Below are positions 27,571 through 37,915 of a DNA stretch of 64,000 nt, piece after piece; position 1 is the stretch's first letter; each line of letters starts with the position of its first letter. Under the pieces are notes generated by a model. The model was not told the DNA's origin. It saw only the letters and a program-made list of their open reading frames with translations, and did no database searches. This stretch comes from an uncultured Pelagibacteraceae bacterium (GTDB taxonomy: Bacteria; Pseudomonadota; Alphaproteobacteria; Pelagibacterales; Pelagibacteraceae): NCBI GenBank assembly GCA_902591025.1, contig CACIZB010000002.1, positions 62,001 through 126,000 on the forward strand, written 5' to 3'. The position numbers were made by a program, and so were the translations under genes.

Positions 27571-27681
27571 AAAACGATCTGGAAAAATAATTTACTAAGT
27601 CTAAATATTGTAAATTGAAAATTACAATTCATATATAAAGCGTATGCTTTGAGTTGAATCAACTGCAGCAGGTATAAACAA

Positions 27682-27942
27682 TTATATAGAGGATATTTTT
27701 TTAGTAATTCGCGAAATGTTTCTTGCAGCGTTCTGTTTTTTTATGATGCCAGTTTTAGCAATCTTCATAAGTTCAGAATTCAACTTAGGTAAGAATTTTA
27801 ATGCTTCAGATTTCTTTTTTTCAACTAATAATAAGTTCATCTTTTTTAAAGCGTTCTTATACCTGCTTTTCCTCGCCTTATTAACAATTGTTTGTTTTGA
27901 TATTCTTCTAATTCTTTTGATTGCAGATTTAGTATTAGCCAT
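27682..27942 (-). CDS. rpsT: 30S ribosomal protein S20
   Basis: The 86-residue basic protein binds 16S rRNA in the body of the small subunit. It starts MANTKSAIKRIRRISKQ and contains GIIKKQNAARNISRITKKI, the standard S20 pattern at its usual length. It lies between mutM and dnaA on the same strand, as in many Alphaproteobacteria. Confidence 0.95.
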   Translation of the reverse strand: MANTKSAIKRIRRISKQTIVNKARKSRYKNALKKMNLLLVEKKKSEALKFLPKLNSELMKIAKTGIIKKQNAARNISRITKKISSI

Positions 27943-27992
27943 ATGCGCAGGGGTATAACTTGAGAATTAATATTGGTCAATCAAATAATCAT

Positions 27993-28856
27993 CTATTTTT
28001 GACAGTTGCTACAATAAAAAGTGGATCTATTGGAGATAACTTTTTTTTTAATTATCCCTTGGCATCTTAATCTTTTACAATTCAAACCATTTCTTCCATA
28101 AACATTAAATTTTTTTTGAAAATTACCTTTTTTACCTAATGTATTCTTAAAATCTCTTATACTGGATCCTCCTTTCTCAATTGCATCTCTAAGAACTTTT
28201 TGAGAATTTTTAATAATTTTTTTACAATCTTTTTCATTTAATGTTGCTCCCTTTTGCGTAGGTCTAATCTTACTTAGAAATAAAATTTCATTTGCATATA
28301 TATTTCCAATCCCCGAAACAAAATTTTGATCAAGTAAAAAGTTTTTAATATTTTTTTCTTTATTTCTTAATGATGAAGAGATATATTTTTTGTTAAATTT
28401 TCGATCAAAAGGCTCTGGGCCTAAGTTTAAAAATCTTTTTCTCAAAGAATTTTCATCCTTAAGTATCTGAAAAAAACCAAATCTTCTTGGATCATTATAA
28501 ACTAGTCTTAAATTCTTAAAGATAATTTCTACGTGATTATGTTTTTTTGGTAATGTAGGGGAGTTATAAAAACTTGTATTTGTCACTAAATTCTTTTTTC
28601 TTGAGTATAATAAATGGATAGTTCCCGACATTCCCAGATGAAGTAAACAAAAACTTTTATTAGATAATTTAAAAATAAGATATTTAGAAAATCTACTTAC
28701 CTCTAATATTTTTTGATACCTTAAAAAATTTTCAAAATTTAAGGGAATTTTAAACCTTAACCTCCTGTTTCTTACTATTACATTTTCAACCTTTTTTTGT
28801 CTAATTTTTTTATTTAGTGACTCTCGTACAATTTCTACTTCTGGTAATTCTGGCAT
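27993..28856 (-). CDS. mutM: Formamidopyrimidine-DNA glycosylase
   Basis: The enzyme excises 8-oxoguanine. The catalytic N-terminus MPELPEVEIV supplies the proline nucleophile and glutamate. A helix-two-turn-helix with SGIGNIYANEILF lies near residue 165, and the C-terminal zinc finger has the four cysteines of GLNCKRLRCQG and YCSNCQ. The 287 residues match the family. It is divergent from ubiE with a 29-bp gap. Confidence 0.95.
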   Translation of the reverse strand: MPELPEVEIVRESLNKKIRQKKVENVIVRNRRLRFKIPLNFENFLRYQKILEVSRFSKYLIFKLSNKSFCLLHLGMSGTIHLLYSRKKNLVTNTSFYNSPTLPKKHNHVEIIFKNLRLVYNDPRRFGFFQILKDENSLRKRFLNLGPEPFDRKFNKKYISSSLRNKEKNIKNFLLDQNFVSGIGNIYANEILFLSKIRPTQKGATLNEKDCKKIIKNSQKVLRDAIEKGGSSIRDFKNTLGKKGNFQKKFNVYGRNGLNCKRLRCQGIIKKKVISNRSTFYCSNCQK

Positions 28857-28885
28857 TTAATACTATATTCAATATATAATTTAAT

Positions 28886-29590
28886 ATGCAACAATATCTT
28901 CAAAATAAAAAAGGGCTGGTACAAAATGTCTTTGATAAAGTCTATAGTCAATATGATTTGATGAATGATTTTATGTCCTTAGGAATTCATAGGATTTGGA
29001 AAAAAAATCTTTTAAACATGATGAACCCTCATCATAATCAAAATTTAATTGATGTAGCTTGTGGAACAGGAGATATAGCAAAACTTTTTTTAAATCTCGT
29101 TAATAAATCTTCACATATAACTTGTGTAGATCCAAACAAAGGCATGATACAGAAAGGTAAAGAGAAATTAAAAGACTTTAGAAATTTAAAATGGCTTAAT
29201 GCATCAGCTGAAAATCTTCCAATAATAGACGATTGTTTTGATTTTTATACAATTAGTTTTGGGTTGAGAAATACAAAAAATTTAAATCGTGCTTTAAAAG
29301 AAGCTTACAGAGTGTTGAAACCAGGTGGACGTTATTTCTGTCTTGAGTTTTCGAAAATACAAAATTCAAGTCTTAATTTTCTTTATAAAAACTATTCAAA
29401 AATTATTCCCTCAATTGGTAAAATTATTGTCGGGGACTCAGAACCATATGATTATCTTATAAAAAGCATTGAAGAGTTTGTGAGTCAGGAGGAATTACTC
29501 GATTTATTAAAAAAGAATAATTTTAAAAAATGTTCTTATAGAAACTTATCTGGGGGAATAGTTTCAATACATAGTGGGTGGAAAATTTAA
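28886..29590 (+). CDS. ubiE: Demethylmenaquinone/2-methoxy-benzoquinol methyltransferase
   Basis: The C-methyltransferase of ubiquinone synthesis. The SAM-binding motif is DVACGTGDIAKLF near residue 52, and NDFMSLGIHRIWK plus SFGLRNTKNLNRAL and LKPGGRYFCLEFSK are the two UbiE signatures. The 234-residue length is typical. Its stop overlaps the ubiB ATG (TAATG). Confidence 0.95.
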   Translation: MQQYLQNKKGLVQNVFDKVYSQYDLMNDFMSLGIHRIWKKNLLNMMNPHHNQNLIDVACGTGDIAKLFLNLVNKSSHITCVDPNKGMIQKGKEKLKDFRNLKWLNASAENLPIIDDCFDFYTISFGLRNTKNLNRALKEAYRVLKPGGRYFCLEFSKIQNSSLNFLYKNYSKIIPSIGKIIVGDSEPYDYLIKSIEEFVSQEELLDLLKKNNFKKCSYRNLSGGIVSIHSGWKI

Positions 29591-31158
29591 TGATTAAGAA
29601 AATAATTACTCTATTCAAACTTGGTAGAAAAATTGCAAAATCAGATATACTTAATATAGTTTCAAAATTTCAAGAACCTCCTTTTATAATTAAAATATTG
29701 TTTAAAATATTGTCGTTTTCAATAATTTCTCAAAAAAAAGTAGAAGTTGCTCAAGATGAGGGTGAAAGACTTTCAAATTCACTAGAGTCTATGGGAACCA
29801 CTTTTATTAAACTTGGACAATTTCTCGCTACGCGACCAGACATTATTGGGGAAGAGCTTTCAAAAAAATTGGAAAATCTCCAAGATAAACTTCCCGCATT
29901 TTCGCTAAGCCAAGCACAAGAGATTATAAAAAATGATTTAGGAGAGGGCACTTATAATTCTATTATTAATTTAAGTGAGCCTGTTGCTGCAGCTTCTATA
30001 GCACAAGTACATAAAGCACAGATAAACGATAATAAAACAATTAAAGATGTTGCAATTAAAATTCTTCGTCCAGATATAAAAAGAATTTTTAATGAAGAGA
30101 TTGATGCGATGATGCTTTTTGCTTTTTTAATAGAGTCTTTTATTAAAAAAACAAAAAGACTCAAATTAGTTGAAGTAGTTTTTTTGTTAAAAGAAATTAC
30201 AAATCTAGAAATGGATCTTAGATTTGAGGCTGCAGCTGCGAATGAGTATGCTGAAAATACAAAAAATGATGTTGGTTTTAGAGTTCCAAAAATTTATTGG
30301 AATTTTACAAGCGAAAATGTAATGACACTCGATTGGATAGATGGTATCTCAATTAGAGAAACTGATGAACTAAAAAAAAGAAATCTAAATACTAAAAAAA
30401 TTGCAGAAGATATAATTCAAAACTTTTTGAGACATGCTGTTAGAGATGGTTTTTTTCACGCAGATATGCACCAGGGAAATGTCTTTATAGACAATAATGG
30501 TTTTATAGTCCCAATCGATTTTGGAATAATGGGAAGACTAGATAAAATGAGTAAAAGATTTTTGGCTGAAATTTTATTTGGTTTTATTCAAAGAGATTAC
30601 CGTAAAGTAGCAGAGGTTCATCTGGTAGCTGGACTAGTTCCAAAACAAGTTCCAATTGATGATCTGGCACAAGCATTAAGATCTATAGGAGAGCCTATTT
30701 TTGGACAAGCAGTCAAAGATATTTCAGGGGGAAAATTATTAAAACAATTATTTGATGTGACCGAAAAATTTAATATGCAAACTCAACCTCAACTTCTTAT
30801 GTTGCAAAAAACAATGGTAGTGGTTGAAGGAGTGGCAAGAAAATTGAATCCTGATACAAATATTTGGACAACCTCCAAACCTGTACTTGAGAATTGGTTA
30901 AAAGAGACAAAAAATCCAATGACAGCACTAAATGAAACACTGCAAAACACATCTGAAGTAATTAAAAGATTACCAGAATTTCCTGAGATAATGGATAAAG
31001 CTAATCAAGCACTTACTTATTTGGCTAGTGGGCAAATTCCTCAAAATTCAAATTCTTTTACAGCTTTAAATACTAAAAAATCTGAAATGATGGCCTTTAG
31101 AAATCAATCTATAATGGGAATATTAATACTTGTAATTTTTGGACTATTGGTATTTTAA
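29590..31158 (+). CDS. ubiB: UbiB, atypical kinase of ubiquinone biosynthesis
   Basis: UbiB belongs to the ABC1/ADCK kinase-like family and supports the ubiquinone complex with ATPase activity. The KxGQ motif (FIKLGQFLATRPDIIG), AAASIAQVHKA, HADMHQGN and PIDFGIMGR motifs are present, and a C-terminal hydrophobic tail (IMGILILVIFGLLVF) anchors it in the membrane. The ORF track starts four codons earlier; I choose the ATG that overlaps the ubiE stop. About 522 residues. Confidence 0.94.
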   Translation: MIKKIITLFKLGRKIAKSDILNIVSKFQEPPFIIKILFKILSFSIISQKKVEVAQDEGERLSNSLESMGTTFIKLGQFLATRPDIIGEELSKKLENLQDKLPAFSLSQAQEIIKNDLGEGTYNSIINLSEPVAAASIAQVHKAQINDNKTIKDVAIKILRPDIKRIFNEEIDAMMLFAFLIESFIKKTKRLKLVEVVFLLKEITNLEMDLRFEAAAANEYAENTKNDVGFRVPKIYWNFTSENVMTLDWIDGISIRETDELKKRNLNTKKIAEDIIQNFLRHAVRDGFFHADMHQGNVFIDNNGFIVPIDFGIMGRLDKMSKRFLAEILFGFIQRDYRKVAEVHLVAGLVPKQVPIDDLAQALRSIGEPIFGQAVKDISGGKLLKQLFDVTEKFNMQTQPQLLMLQKTMVVVEGVARKLNPDTNIWTTSKPVLENWLKETKNPMTALNETLQNTSEVIKRLPEFPEIMDKANQALTYLASGQIPQNSNSFTALNTKKSEMMAFRNQSIMGILILVIFGLLVF

Positions 31159-31166
31159 TTTGATTG

Positions 31167-32372
31167 ATGAAAAATATATTAAGCAAAAAAATTCTATTTA
31201 TCATTTGCGGAGGAGTCTCGGCTTATAAAAGTCTTGAAACAATAAGATTATTTAGGAAAAATGGTTTTGAAATTAAAACGATTTTAACAAAAGCGGCTAA
31301 AGAATTTGTTACTCCTTTATCTGTTGCCTCTTTGTCACAAGGAAAAGTTTATGAAGATCTTTTTAGCTTAGAAAATGAAACTGAGATGGACCATATTTCT
31401 TTATCAAGATGGGCCGATGTAGTAGTTGTTGCTCCCGCAACTGCTAACACTCTTTCAAAGTTAAGTATGGGTTCGTCTGAAGACTTGGCTGCAGCAGTAA
31501 TTCTTGCATCTAACAAACAAATATTTTTAGTTCCAGCAATGAATGTGAGAATGTGGGAACACCAATCAACAAAGAATAATTTTAAAATTTTAAAAGATTA
31601 CGGATACAAGTTTATCGGTCCAGAAATAGGAGATATGGCTTGTGGTGAGTATGGTGAAGGCAAAATGTCTGAACCGTTAAATATTTTTAATGAAATTTCG
31701 AATTATCTTAATCTGAAGAAAAAAAATAATAAGATAAAAGCTCTTGTCACTGCTGGACCAACCAATGAATATATTGATCCTGTAAGATTTATTACAAATA
31801 AATCAAGTGGTAAACAAGGTTACCAATTAGCAAAATCTTTGTCTAAAAGAGGATTTGATACTACACTAATTTCTGGTCCTACCAATTTAGATATCGAAGA
31901 TAATATTAAATTAATTAAAGTTCAAACAGCTAAAGAAATGTTTGAAGCTACGCAAAAAAATCTACCAACTGATATTGCAGTATTTACTGCAGCTGTAGCT
32001 GATTTTAAAATAGTTAATCAGAAAAAAAATAAAATTAAAAAAAATGAGGATTTTTTTCTTAAATTTGAAAAAAATATTGACATACTAAATTATGTTTCAA
32101 AACATAACTCTATGAGACCTAAATTAGTTATAGGTTTTGCTGCAGAAACTGATGAACTAGAAAAAAACGCAACTACTAAATTATCTGATAAAAATTGTGA
32201 TTGGATTATAGCTAATGATGTTTCAAAAAAAGACGCTGGTTTTAATTCAGATCATAATGAAGTAACTATTTACTATAAAGACAAAAAAATTCAAAAAGAA
32301 AATCTTTCACTTAAGAAAAAATCAGAAATAGCAGAGGAAATTGTAGATAGGATAGTGGCTCAAATAAATTAA
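31167..32372 (+). CDS. coaBC: Bifunctional phosphopantothenoylcysteine decarboxylase/synthetase
   Basis: The protein performs two steps of coenzyme A synthesis. The N-terminal flavoprotein CoaC domain has the PAMNVRMW motif and the active cysteine in GDMACGEYGEGKM. The C-terminal CoaB domain has TAGPTNEYIDPVRFITNKSSGKQG and the NDV loop. The ORF track begins at a TTG; the ATG one codon later is the better start. Its stop overlaps the dut ATG. Confidence 0.95.
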   Translation: MKNILSKKILFIICGGVSAYKSLETIRLFRKNGFEIKTILTKAAKEFVTPLSVASLSQGKVYEDLFSLENETEMDHISLSRWADVVVVAPATANTLSKLSMGSSEDLAAAVILASNKQIFLVPAMNVRMWEHQSTKNNFKILKDYGYKFIGPEIGDMACGEYGEGKMSEPLNIFNEISNYLNLKKKNNKIKALVTAGPTNEYIDPVRFITNKSSGKQGYQLAKSLSKRGFDTTLISGPTNLDIEDNIKLIKVQTAKEMFEATQKNLPTDIAVFTAAVADFKIVNQKKNKIKKNEDFFLKFEKNIDILNYVSKHNSMRPKLVIGFAAETDELEKNATTKLSDKNCDWIIANDVSKKDAGFNSDHNEVTIYYKDKKIQKENLSLKKKSEIAEEIVDRIVAQIN

Positions 32373-32809
32373 TGGTTAAAGTGTTAATAAAAAAGTTAGA
32401 TCCTTCTGTAAAATTGCCTGAATACAAAACCATTGGTGCTTCTGGAATGGATCTTATTGCATTTATAAGAGAACCACTAGAATTAAAACCACAGATGTCT
32501 TGTATAGTCCCGACAGGTCTTGCTGTAGCTTTTCCAGAAAATTACGAAATTCAAGTAAGACCTAGGTCTGGTTTGGCCTCAAAAAACAACATAAGTATTT
32601 TAAACACTCCTGGAACGATTGATAGTGACTACAGAGGAGAAATTAAAGTTATTATGTATAATCATGGGAATAGAAATTTTGTTATAAATAATGGTGACCG
32701 CATAGCTCAAATGATATTGTGTCCAATTGTTAAGATGAGATTGGAAGAGGCAATTGATTTACCCAAAACAATTAGAGGACAGAGCGGATTTGGATCTACG
32801 GGTAAATGA
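32372..32809 (+). CDS. dut: dUTP diphosphatase
   Basis: The 145-residue trimeric enzyme removes dUTP and makes dUMP. All five motifs are present: GASGMDL, RPRSGLASKN, NTPGTIDSDYRGE, RIAQM and the C-terminal GQSGFGSTG. It follows coaBC with a one-base overlap, the order seen in E. coli and Alphaproteobacteria. It overlaps the ThiF-family gene by four bases. Confidence 0.96.
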   Translation: MVKVLIKKLDPSVKLPEYKTIGASGMDLIAFIREPLELKPQMSCIVPTGLAVAFPENYEIQVRPRSGLASKNNISILNTPGTIDSDYRGEIKVIMYNHGNRNFVINNGDRIAQMILCPIVKMRLEEAIDLPKTIRGQSGFGSTGK

Positions 32810-33552
32810 ATTTGAAATTAAACAAAAATCAAATTGAACGTTTTTCAAGACAGATCATTATGAGAGATATTGGAGCTATAGGACAAAAAAAAATTATAGA
32901 GTCCAAAGTTTTAATTATTGGTATGGGGGGTCTTGGGTGTCCAGTTGCAGAATTTTTAATAAGGGCAGGGATTGGTACTTTAGGGATTGTTGACTCAGAT
33001 AGTGTTAACTTATCAAATATACACCGACAAAGTCTATATAATATTAAAGATTTAAAAAAATTAAAAGTCTTTGTTGCTCGAGAGAAACTAAAAAAAATAA
33101 ATTCAAAAGCAAAAGTTAATTGTTATAAAATACGACTCAACTCTAAAAATTATCAAAAAGTAATAAATAATTATGATTATATAGTTGATGGAACAGATAA
33201 TTTTAAAACAAAATTTTTGATCAACGATATTTGTAAAATCTCAAAAAAATTTCTCGTAGCAGGCGCCATAAATAAGTTTGATGGACATATTTTTACTTTT
33301 GATTTTAAAAATAAGAAAACCCCTTGTATTAGAAGCTTTTTTCAAGAAAAAGAGATTTCAGATGAAATATTAAATTGTGAATATGAGGGAATTTTAGGAA
33401 CAGTAGCAGGTATTATTGGCACCTTACAAGCAAATGAAATATTAAAAAAAATTTTAGATATAGGTAAAAGTCTTAATGGTAATATTTTAATTTTAGATTT
33501 ATTGAATTTAAATTTTAGAAAAGTAAAATTAAGTAAACTAAAAAATGTTTAA
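32806..33552 (+). CDS. MoeB/ThiF-family adenylyltransferase
   Basis: The 248-residue E1-like enzyme adenylates the C-terminus of a ubiquitin-like sulfur carrier (MoaD or ThiS type). The nucleotide loop GMGGLGCPVAEFLIRAG is near residue 39, with DSVNLSNIHRQ and GTDNFKTK following. The CxxC zinc pairs of MoeB are missing (CIRSFF replaces the first), while NCEYEGILGTVAG keeps the likely active cysteine. MoeB and ThiF cannot be told apart here, and no moaD or thiS is adjacent. Confidence 0.82.
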   Translation: MNLKLNKNQIERFSRQIIMRDIGAIGQKKIIESKVLIIGMGGLGCPVAEFLIRAGIGTLGIVDSDSVNLSNIHRQSLYNIKDLKKLKVFVAREKLKKINSKAKVNCYKIRLNSKNYQKVINNYDYIVDGTDNFKTKFLINDICKISKKFLVAGAINKFDGHIFTFDFKNKKTPCIRSFFQEKEISDEILNCEYEGILGTVAGIIGTLQANEILKKILDIGKSLNGNILILDLLNLNFRKVKLSKLKNV

Positions 33553-34003
33553 AAAAATATTTTTGAGAAATATTTTTATAATTTATTTTGCTTTGTTTTC
33601 TTTTTCTCTCTCAAGTGCAGAAGATATTTTTTTATCTTTAAAGAAAAGTAAAGTTAATGTTAGATATGGACCGGGTTTTGACTCACCAATAAAGTACATT
33701 TACAAAAAAATTAATCTTCCAGTAAAACAAATTGATAAAAAAGAGAATTTTCGAAGAATAATTGATTTTAAAAATAATAGTGGTTGGATACATATTTCAC
33801 AATTAAAAGATGTAAGTTCAGTAATTCCTAGATCTGACGTAGTACTTTTTAAAAAACCATCTAATTTCTCGGAACCACTGGTCAATATAAAAAGAGGAAG
33901 AGTCCTTGTGATTATTAAATGTAGTGAAAACTGGTGCAAAGTTAAAACAGATAAATACGATGGATGGATAAATAGTAAGAATCTTTGGGGAAAGATCAAT
34001 TAA
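33545..34003 (+). CDS. Secreted SH3-domain protein
   Basis: The 152-residue protein has a signal peptide (to about residue 25, ending SLSSA) and two bacterial SH3-like segments: KVNVRYGPGFDSPIKYIY and the GWIHISQL repeat, then a second copy ending KTDKYDGWINSKNLWG. Such domains bind peptidoglycan or ligands in the envelope. Function is not defined. It is the last gene of the ubiE-to-SH3 series and overlaps its upstream neighbour by eight bases. Confidence 0.85.
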   Translation: MFKKIFLRNIFIIYFALFSFSLSSAEDIFLSLKKSKVNVRYGPGFDSPIKYIYKKINLPVKQIDKKENFRRIIDFKNNSGWIHISQLKDVSSVIPRSDVVLFKKPSNFSEPLVNIKRGRVLVIIKCSENWCKVKTDKYDGWINSKNLWGKIN

Positions 34004-34021
34004 TATTTAAACTCTATAAAA

Positions 34022-34201
34022 TTATTTTTGCTGTAAACAAACGTCCTTAATAACAGGCACGTTTGCACAATCTCCACATTTAGTAAGCTGCACAATACAC
34101 CCATCATCTAAAACTTTTACATCTACAGTCCTATCACATTTAGAGCAAGTAGATGCAATTGTAAGTCCGCACTTTTTACAATTAAAATTTTCTAATCTCA
34201 T
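34022..34201 (-). CDS. Small zinc-ribbon-like protein, 59 residues
   Basis: This frame is below the ORF-track cut-off. It encodes CKKCGLTIASTCSKCDRT, then VLDDGCIVQLTKCGDC, giving eight cysteines at positions 8, 11, 19, 22, 35, 42, 45 and 55. The three CxxC pairs suggest one or two zinc sites. The even, non-lysine-biased composition differs from random AT-rich frames and supports a real gene. No function is known to me. It fills most of the 318-bp gap after the SH3 gene; the remainder holds two hairpins. Confidence 0.72.
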   Translation of the reverse strand: MRLENFNCKKCGLTIASTCSKCDRTVDVKVLDDGCIVQLTKCGDCANVPVIKDVCLQQK

Positions 34202-34237
34202 ATTAAAAAAAATAATTACAAAAAGATAAACTTCAAG

Positions 34238-34267
34238 AAAAAAACATGCAAATGATAATTGTTTGCA
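34238..34267 (-). terminator. Possible weak terminator after the katG gene series
   Basis: On the minus strand TGCAAA and TTTGCA pair around a 9-nt loop and are followed by GTTTTTTT. It lies between the DUF2061 gene stop and the zinc-ribbon gene start. The stem is only six pairs and AT-rich, so this is tentative. Confidence 0.35.
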
Positions 34268-34303
34268 AAAAAAAAATTTTTTATGGGATTATTTGCTTTT
34301 AAT

Positions 34304-34326
34304 AATAATCATTATCAATGATTATT
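34304..34326 (+). terminator. Hairpin with T-run overlapping the DUF2061 stop codon
   Basis: AATAATCATT and AATGATTATT form a perfect 10-bp stem with a 3-nt loop, followed on the plus strand by TTTT. It could end plus-strand transcription from the ubiE-SH3 series. The sequence also resembles AT-rich Fur-type palindromes. Either role is uncertain. Confidence 0.35.
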
Positions 34327-34564
34327 TTTTAGATTTACTTGCCCACCATTTATCTAAAATAAAATACCAAACTGAATTTGCAATAGGTTCAACTATAGCG
34401 TCAGTAAGAGCAATAATAAAAGATACATCTGCAACTAACATTAAAACTGTAATTGCTATCGCAAAATGACCAATAGTATAAACAATTGTTCTTAATATTG
34501 AGCCTCTATTATTAGTGTATATTTCTTTACTTGCTTCAAATATACCCTTTGTAACTTCGACCAT
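34322..34564 (-). CDS. DUF2061 membrane protein
   Basis: The 80-residue protein has two hydrophobic segments and the DUF2061 pattern: RGSILRTIVYTIGHFAIAITVLM and a C-terminal NSVWYFILDKWW. The family has no known function. It is the last gene behind irr, katG and the oxygenase, with no spacing after the oxygenase stop. Confidence 0.85.
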   Translation of the reverse strand: MVEVTKGIFEASKEIYTNNRGSILRTIVYTIGHFAIAITVLMLVADVSFIIALTDAIVEPIANSVWYFILDKWWASKSKK

Positions 34565-35176
34565 TTACCCAAAAGGACTATCTAAAACACATGCCACTAA
34601 ATGTATTCTAGACTGTTCTCCTCCGTTAAAGAAATTGTGATATTTAGTATTATTTGTAATCCACACTTTACCATCTGCTGGTAAGTGTTTAGCAACATTT
34701 TCAATTACCATTGAGCAACCTTGATTTGTAATAATTGGAACGTGCAATCTACATTCAGGATCTTTATGCCAGCTAAGAGTTGATCTTGGTTCTTTTAGCA
34801 AAAGTCTTACTCTTCCGAGCTTAAATTTTTTACGTAACGTTTCATAAACTTCTTTAAAATAAGTTTTTTCAAACTCAGGTAAAAGTTGTGTATATTTCGA
34901 CTCATCTATATCAACATCTCTAGAAACTTCTTTTCCACTTTCATCAGCAATAGTCCAGTATCTACCTCTTATATTATTTCCATTAATTGAATTTACGTCG
35001 TTTGGAATCTGATTCAGTGGAATTGCACCGAAATGCGTAACTCCTGGTGTGTTAAATTTTTTTTCTTTTAAGATTAATTCTAAATCTTTTCTAAGTCTAC
35101 TTATATCAAATTTAAGATTAGGAACTTCATAAAAGTCTTCAAAAGATACTTTGGGATTGTTTAATGCAGTTTCCAT
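34565..35176 (-). CDS. Aspartyl/asparaginyl beta-hydroxylase-like 2OG-Fe(II) oxygenase
   Basis: The 203-residue protein has the beta-hydroxylase jelly-roll signature: LSWHKDPECRLHVPIITN provides the first iron ligand, and KYHNFFNGGEQSRIHLVACV provides the distal His and the 2-oxoglutarate arginine. The target (amino acid, peptide or other) is unknown. It follows katG by six bases, so it is probably expressed with the catalase-peroxidase under the same iron/heme-responsive control. Confidence 0.82.
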   Translation of the reverse strand: METALNNPKVSFEDFYEVPNLKFDISRLRKDLELILKEKKFNTPGVTHFGAIPLNQIPNDVNSINGNNIRGRYWTIADESGKEVSRDVDIDESKYTQLLPEFEKTYFKEVYETLRKKFKLGRVRLLLKEPRSTLSWHKDPECRLHVPIITNQGCSMVIENVAKHLPADGKVWITNNTKYHNFFNGGEQSRIHLVACVLDSPFG

Positions 35177-35182
35177 ATTTTG

Positions 35183-37432
<2,250 letters not shown>

Positions 37433-37453
37433 TTAGAAATGGATGTTTATTTT

Positions 37454-37482
37454 AGTTTATAATGATTCTAAAAAGGTGTCAA
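37454..37482 (-). promoter_or_regulatory. katG promoter
   Basis: On the minus strand a perfect -35 box TTGACA (37482-37477) is followed after 17 bp by TAAACT (37459-37454); TATAAA two bases earlier is an alternative -10 with a 15-bp spacer. The start site would lie about 25 bp before the katG ATG. The spacer is occupied by the palindrome described separately. Confidence 0.5.
37456..37472. promoter_or_regulatory. Irr (ICE)-like palindrome in the katG promoter
   Basis: TTTATAATGATTCTAAA (plus strand) matches the published alphaproteobacterial iron control element TTTAGAA-N3-TTCTAAA at 13 of 14 fixed positions. It sits between the -35 and -10 boxes, as expected for a repressor site. The same bases also match the PerR consensus TTATAATNATTATAA with one mismatch, but the adjacent regulator looks like Irr. 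Confidence 0.55.
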
Positions 37483-37516
37483 TTGTATAAAAATGACGCT
37501 AATTATTTTAGAACAA

Positions 37517-37915
37517 TTAATCTTCAAGCTTTACAAGGACTTCAACAGATTTAATTTTTTTTCCGTTAATTTTTTTAAGAATATTTATGGGTCCTACATC
37601 TGAGTTTTTTAAATCAATTAATTTCTCTTCTTTTAGATCATAAAAGTGATGATGATCAGTAACATTAGTATCAAAATAAGCTTGACCAGAATTTATTGGA
37701 ATTTGCTTTAAATATCCTTTTTTTTCAAAGGCATGAACTGTATTGTAAAGCGTTGCTAAAGAAATTTTTTTACTTGTCTGTTTTTTGATTTTTTCTGATA
37801 AATCATTTATTGTGAAATGAAAGGTTTTATTGGTATTGAATAGAACCTCACATATCTGAAGTCTTTGTTTTGTTGGTCTTAATCCAGAATTTCTTAATTT
37901 TTCTAAATATTTCAC
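37517..37915 (-). CDS. irr: Fur-family iron response regulator Irr
   Basis: The 132-residue regulator has a winged-helix domain (GLRPTKQRLQICEVLF, ISLATLYNTVHAFEKKGYL) and the Irr hallmark YFDTNVTDHHHFYD, with three consecutive histidines for metal or heme sensing. It lacks the CxxC pairs of Fur/PerR. The start is a GTG (37915). In Alphaproteobacteria Irr senses heme status and represses iron-using genes when iron is scarce. It is divergent from fabA, a conserved irr-fabA-fabB-fabI order, and directly upstream of katG. Confidence 0.87.
   Translation of the reverse strand: MKYLEKLRNSGLRPTKQRLQICEVLFNTNKTFHFTINDLSEKIKKQTSKKISLATLYNTVHAFEKKGYLKQIPINSGQAYFDTNVTDHHHFYDLKEEKLIDLKNSDVGPINILKKINGKKIKSVEVLVKLED

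Larger units (their letters stand above)
27412..27681 (-). promoter_or_regulatory. dnaA leader / possible origin region
   Basis: This 270-bp AT-rich gap separates rpsT from dnaA on the same strand. It has two 24-bp direct repeats (2 mismatches, 70 bp apart), a one-mismatch DnaA box (TTTGACACA on the minus strand, next to the repeat at 27500), a palindrome AGTTGATTCAACT near 27655 and a 7-bp inverted repeat ATTGTAA/TTACAAT near 27610. No gene is visible. Whether it is oriC or only the dnaA promoter cannot be decided from this window. Confidence 0.35.

Noticed and set aside
34304-34326. Fur-box-like reading of the hairpin AATAATCATT/AATGATTATT
   Set aside because: It overlaps a stop codon and is not upstream of any gene start on a useful strand, so a regulatory site is less likely than a terminator.
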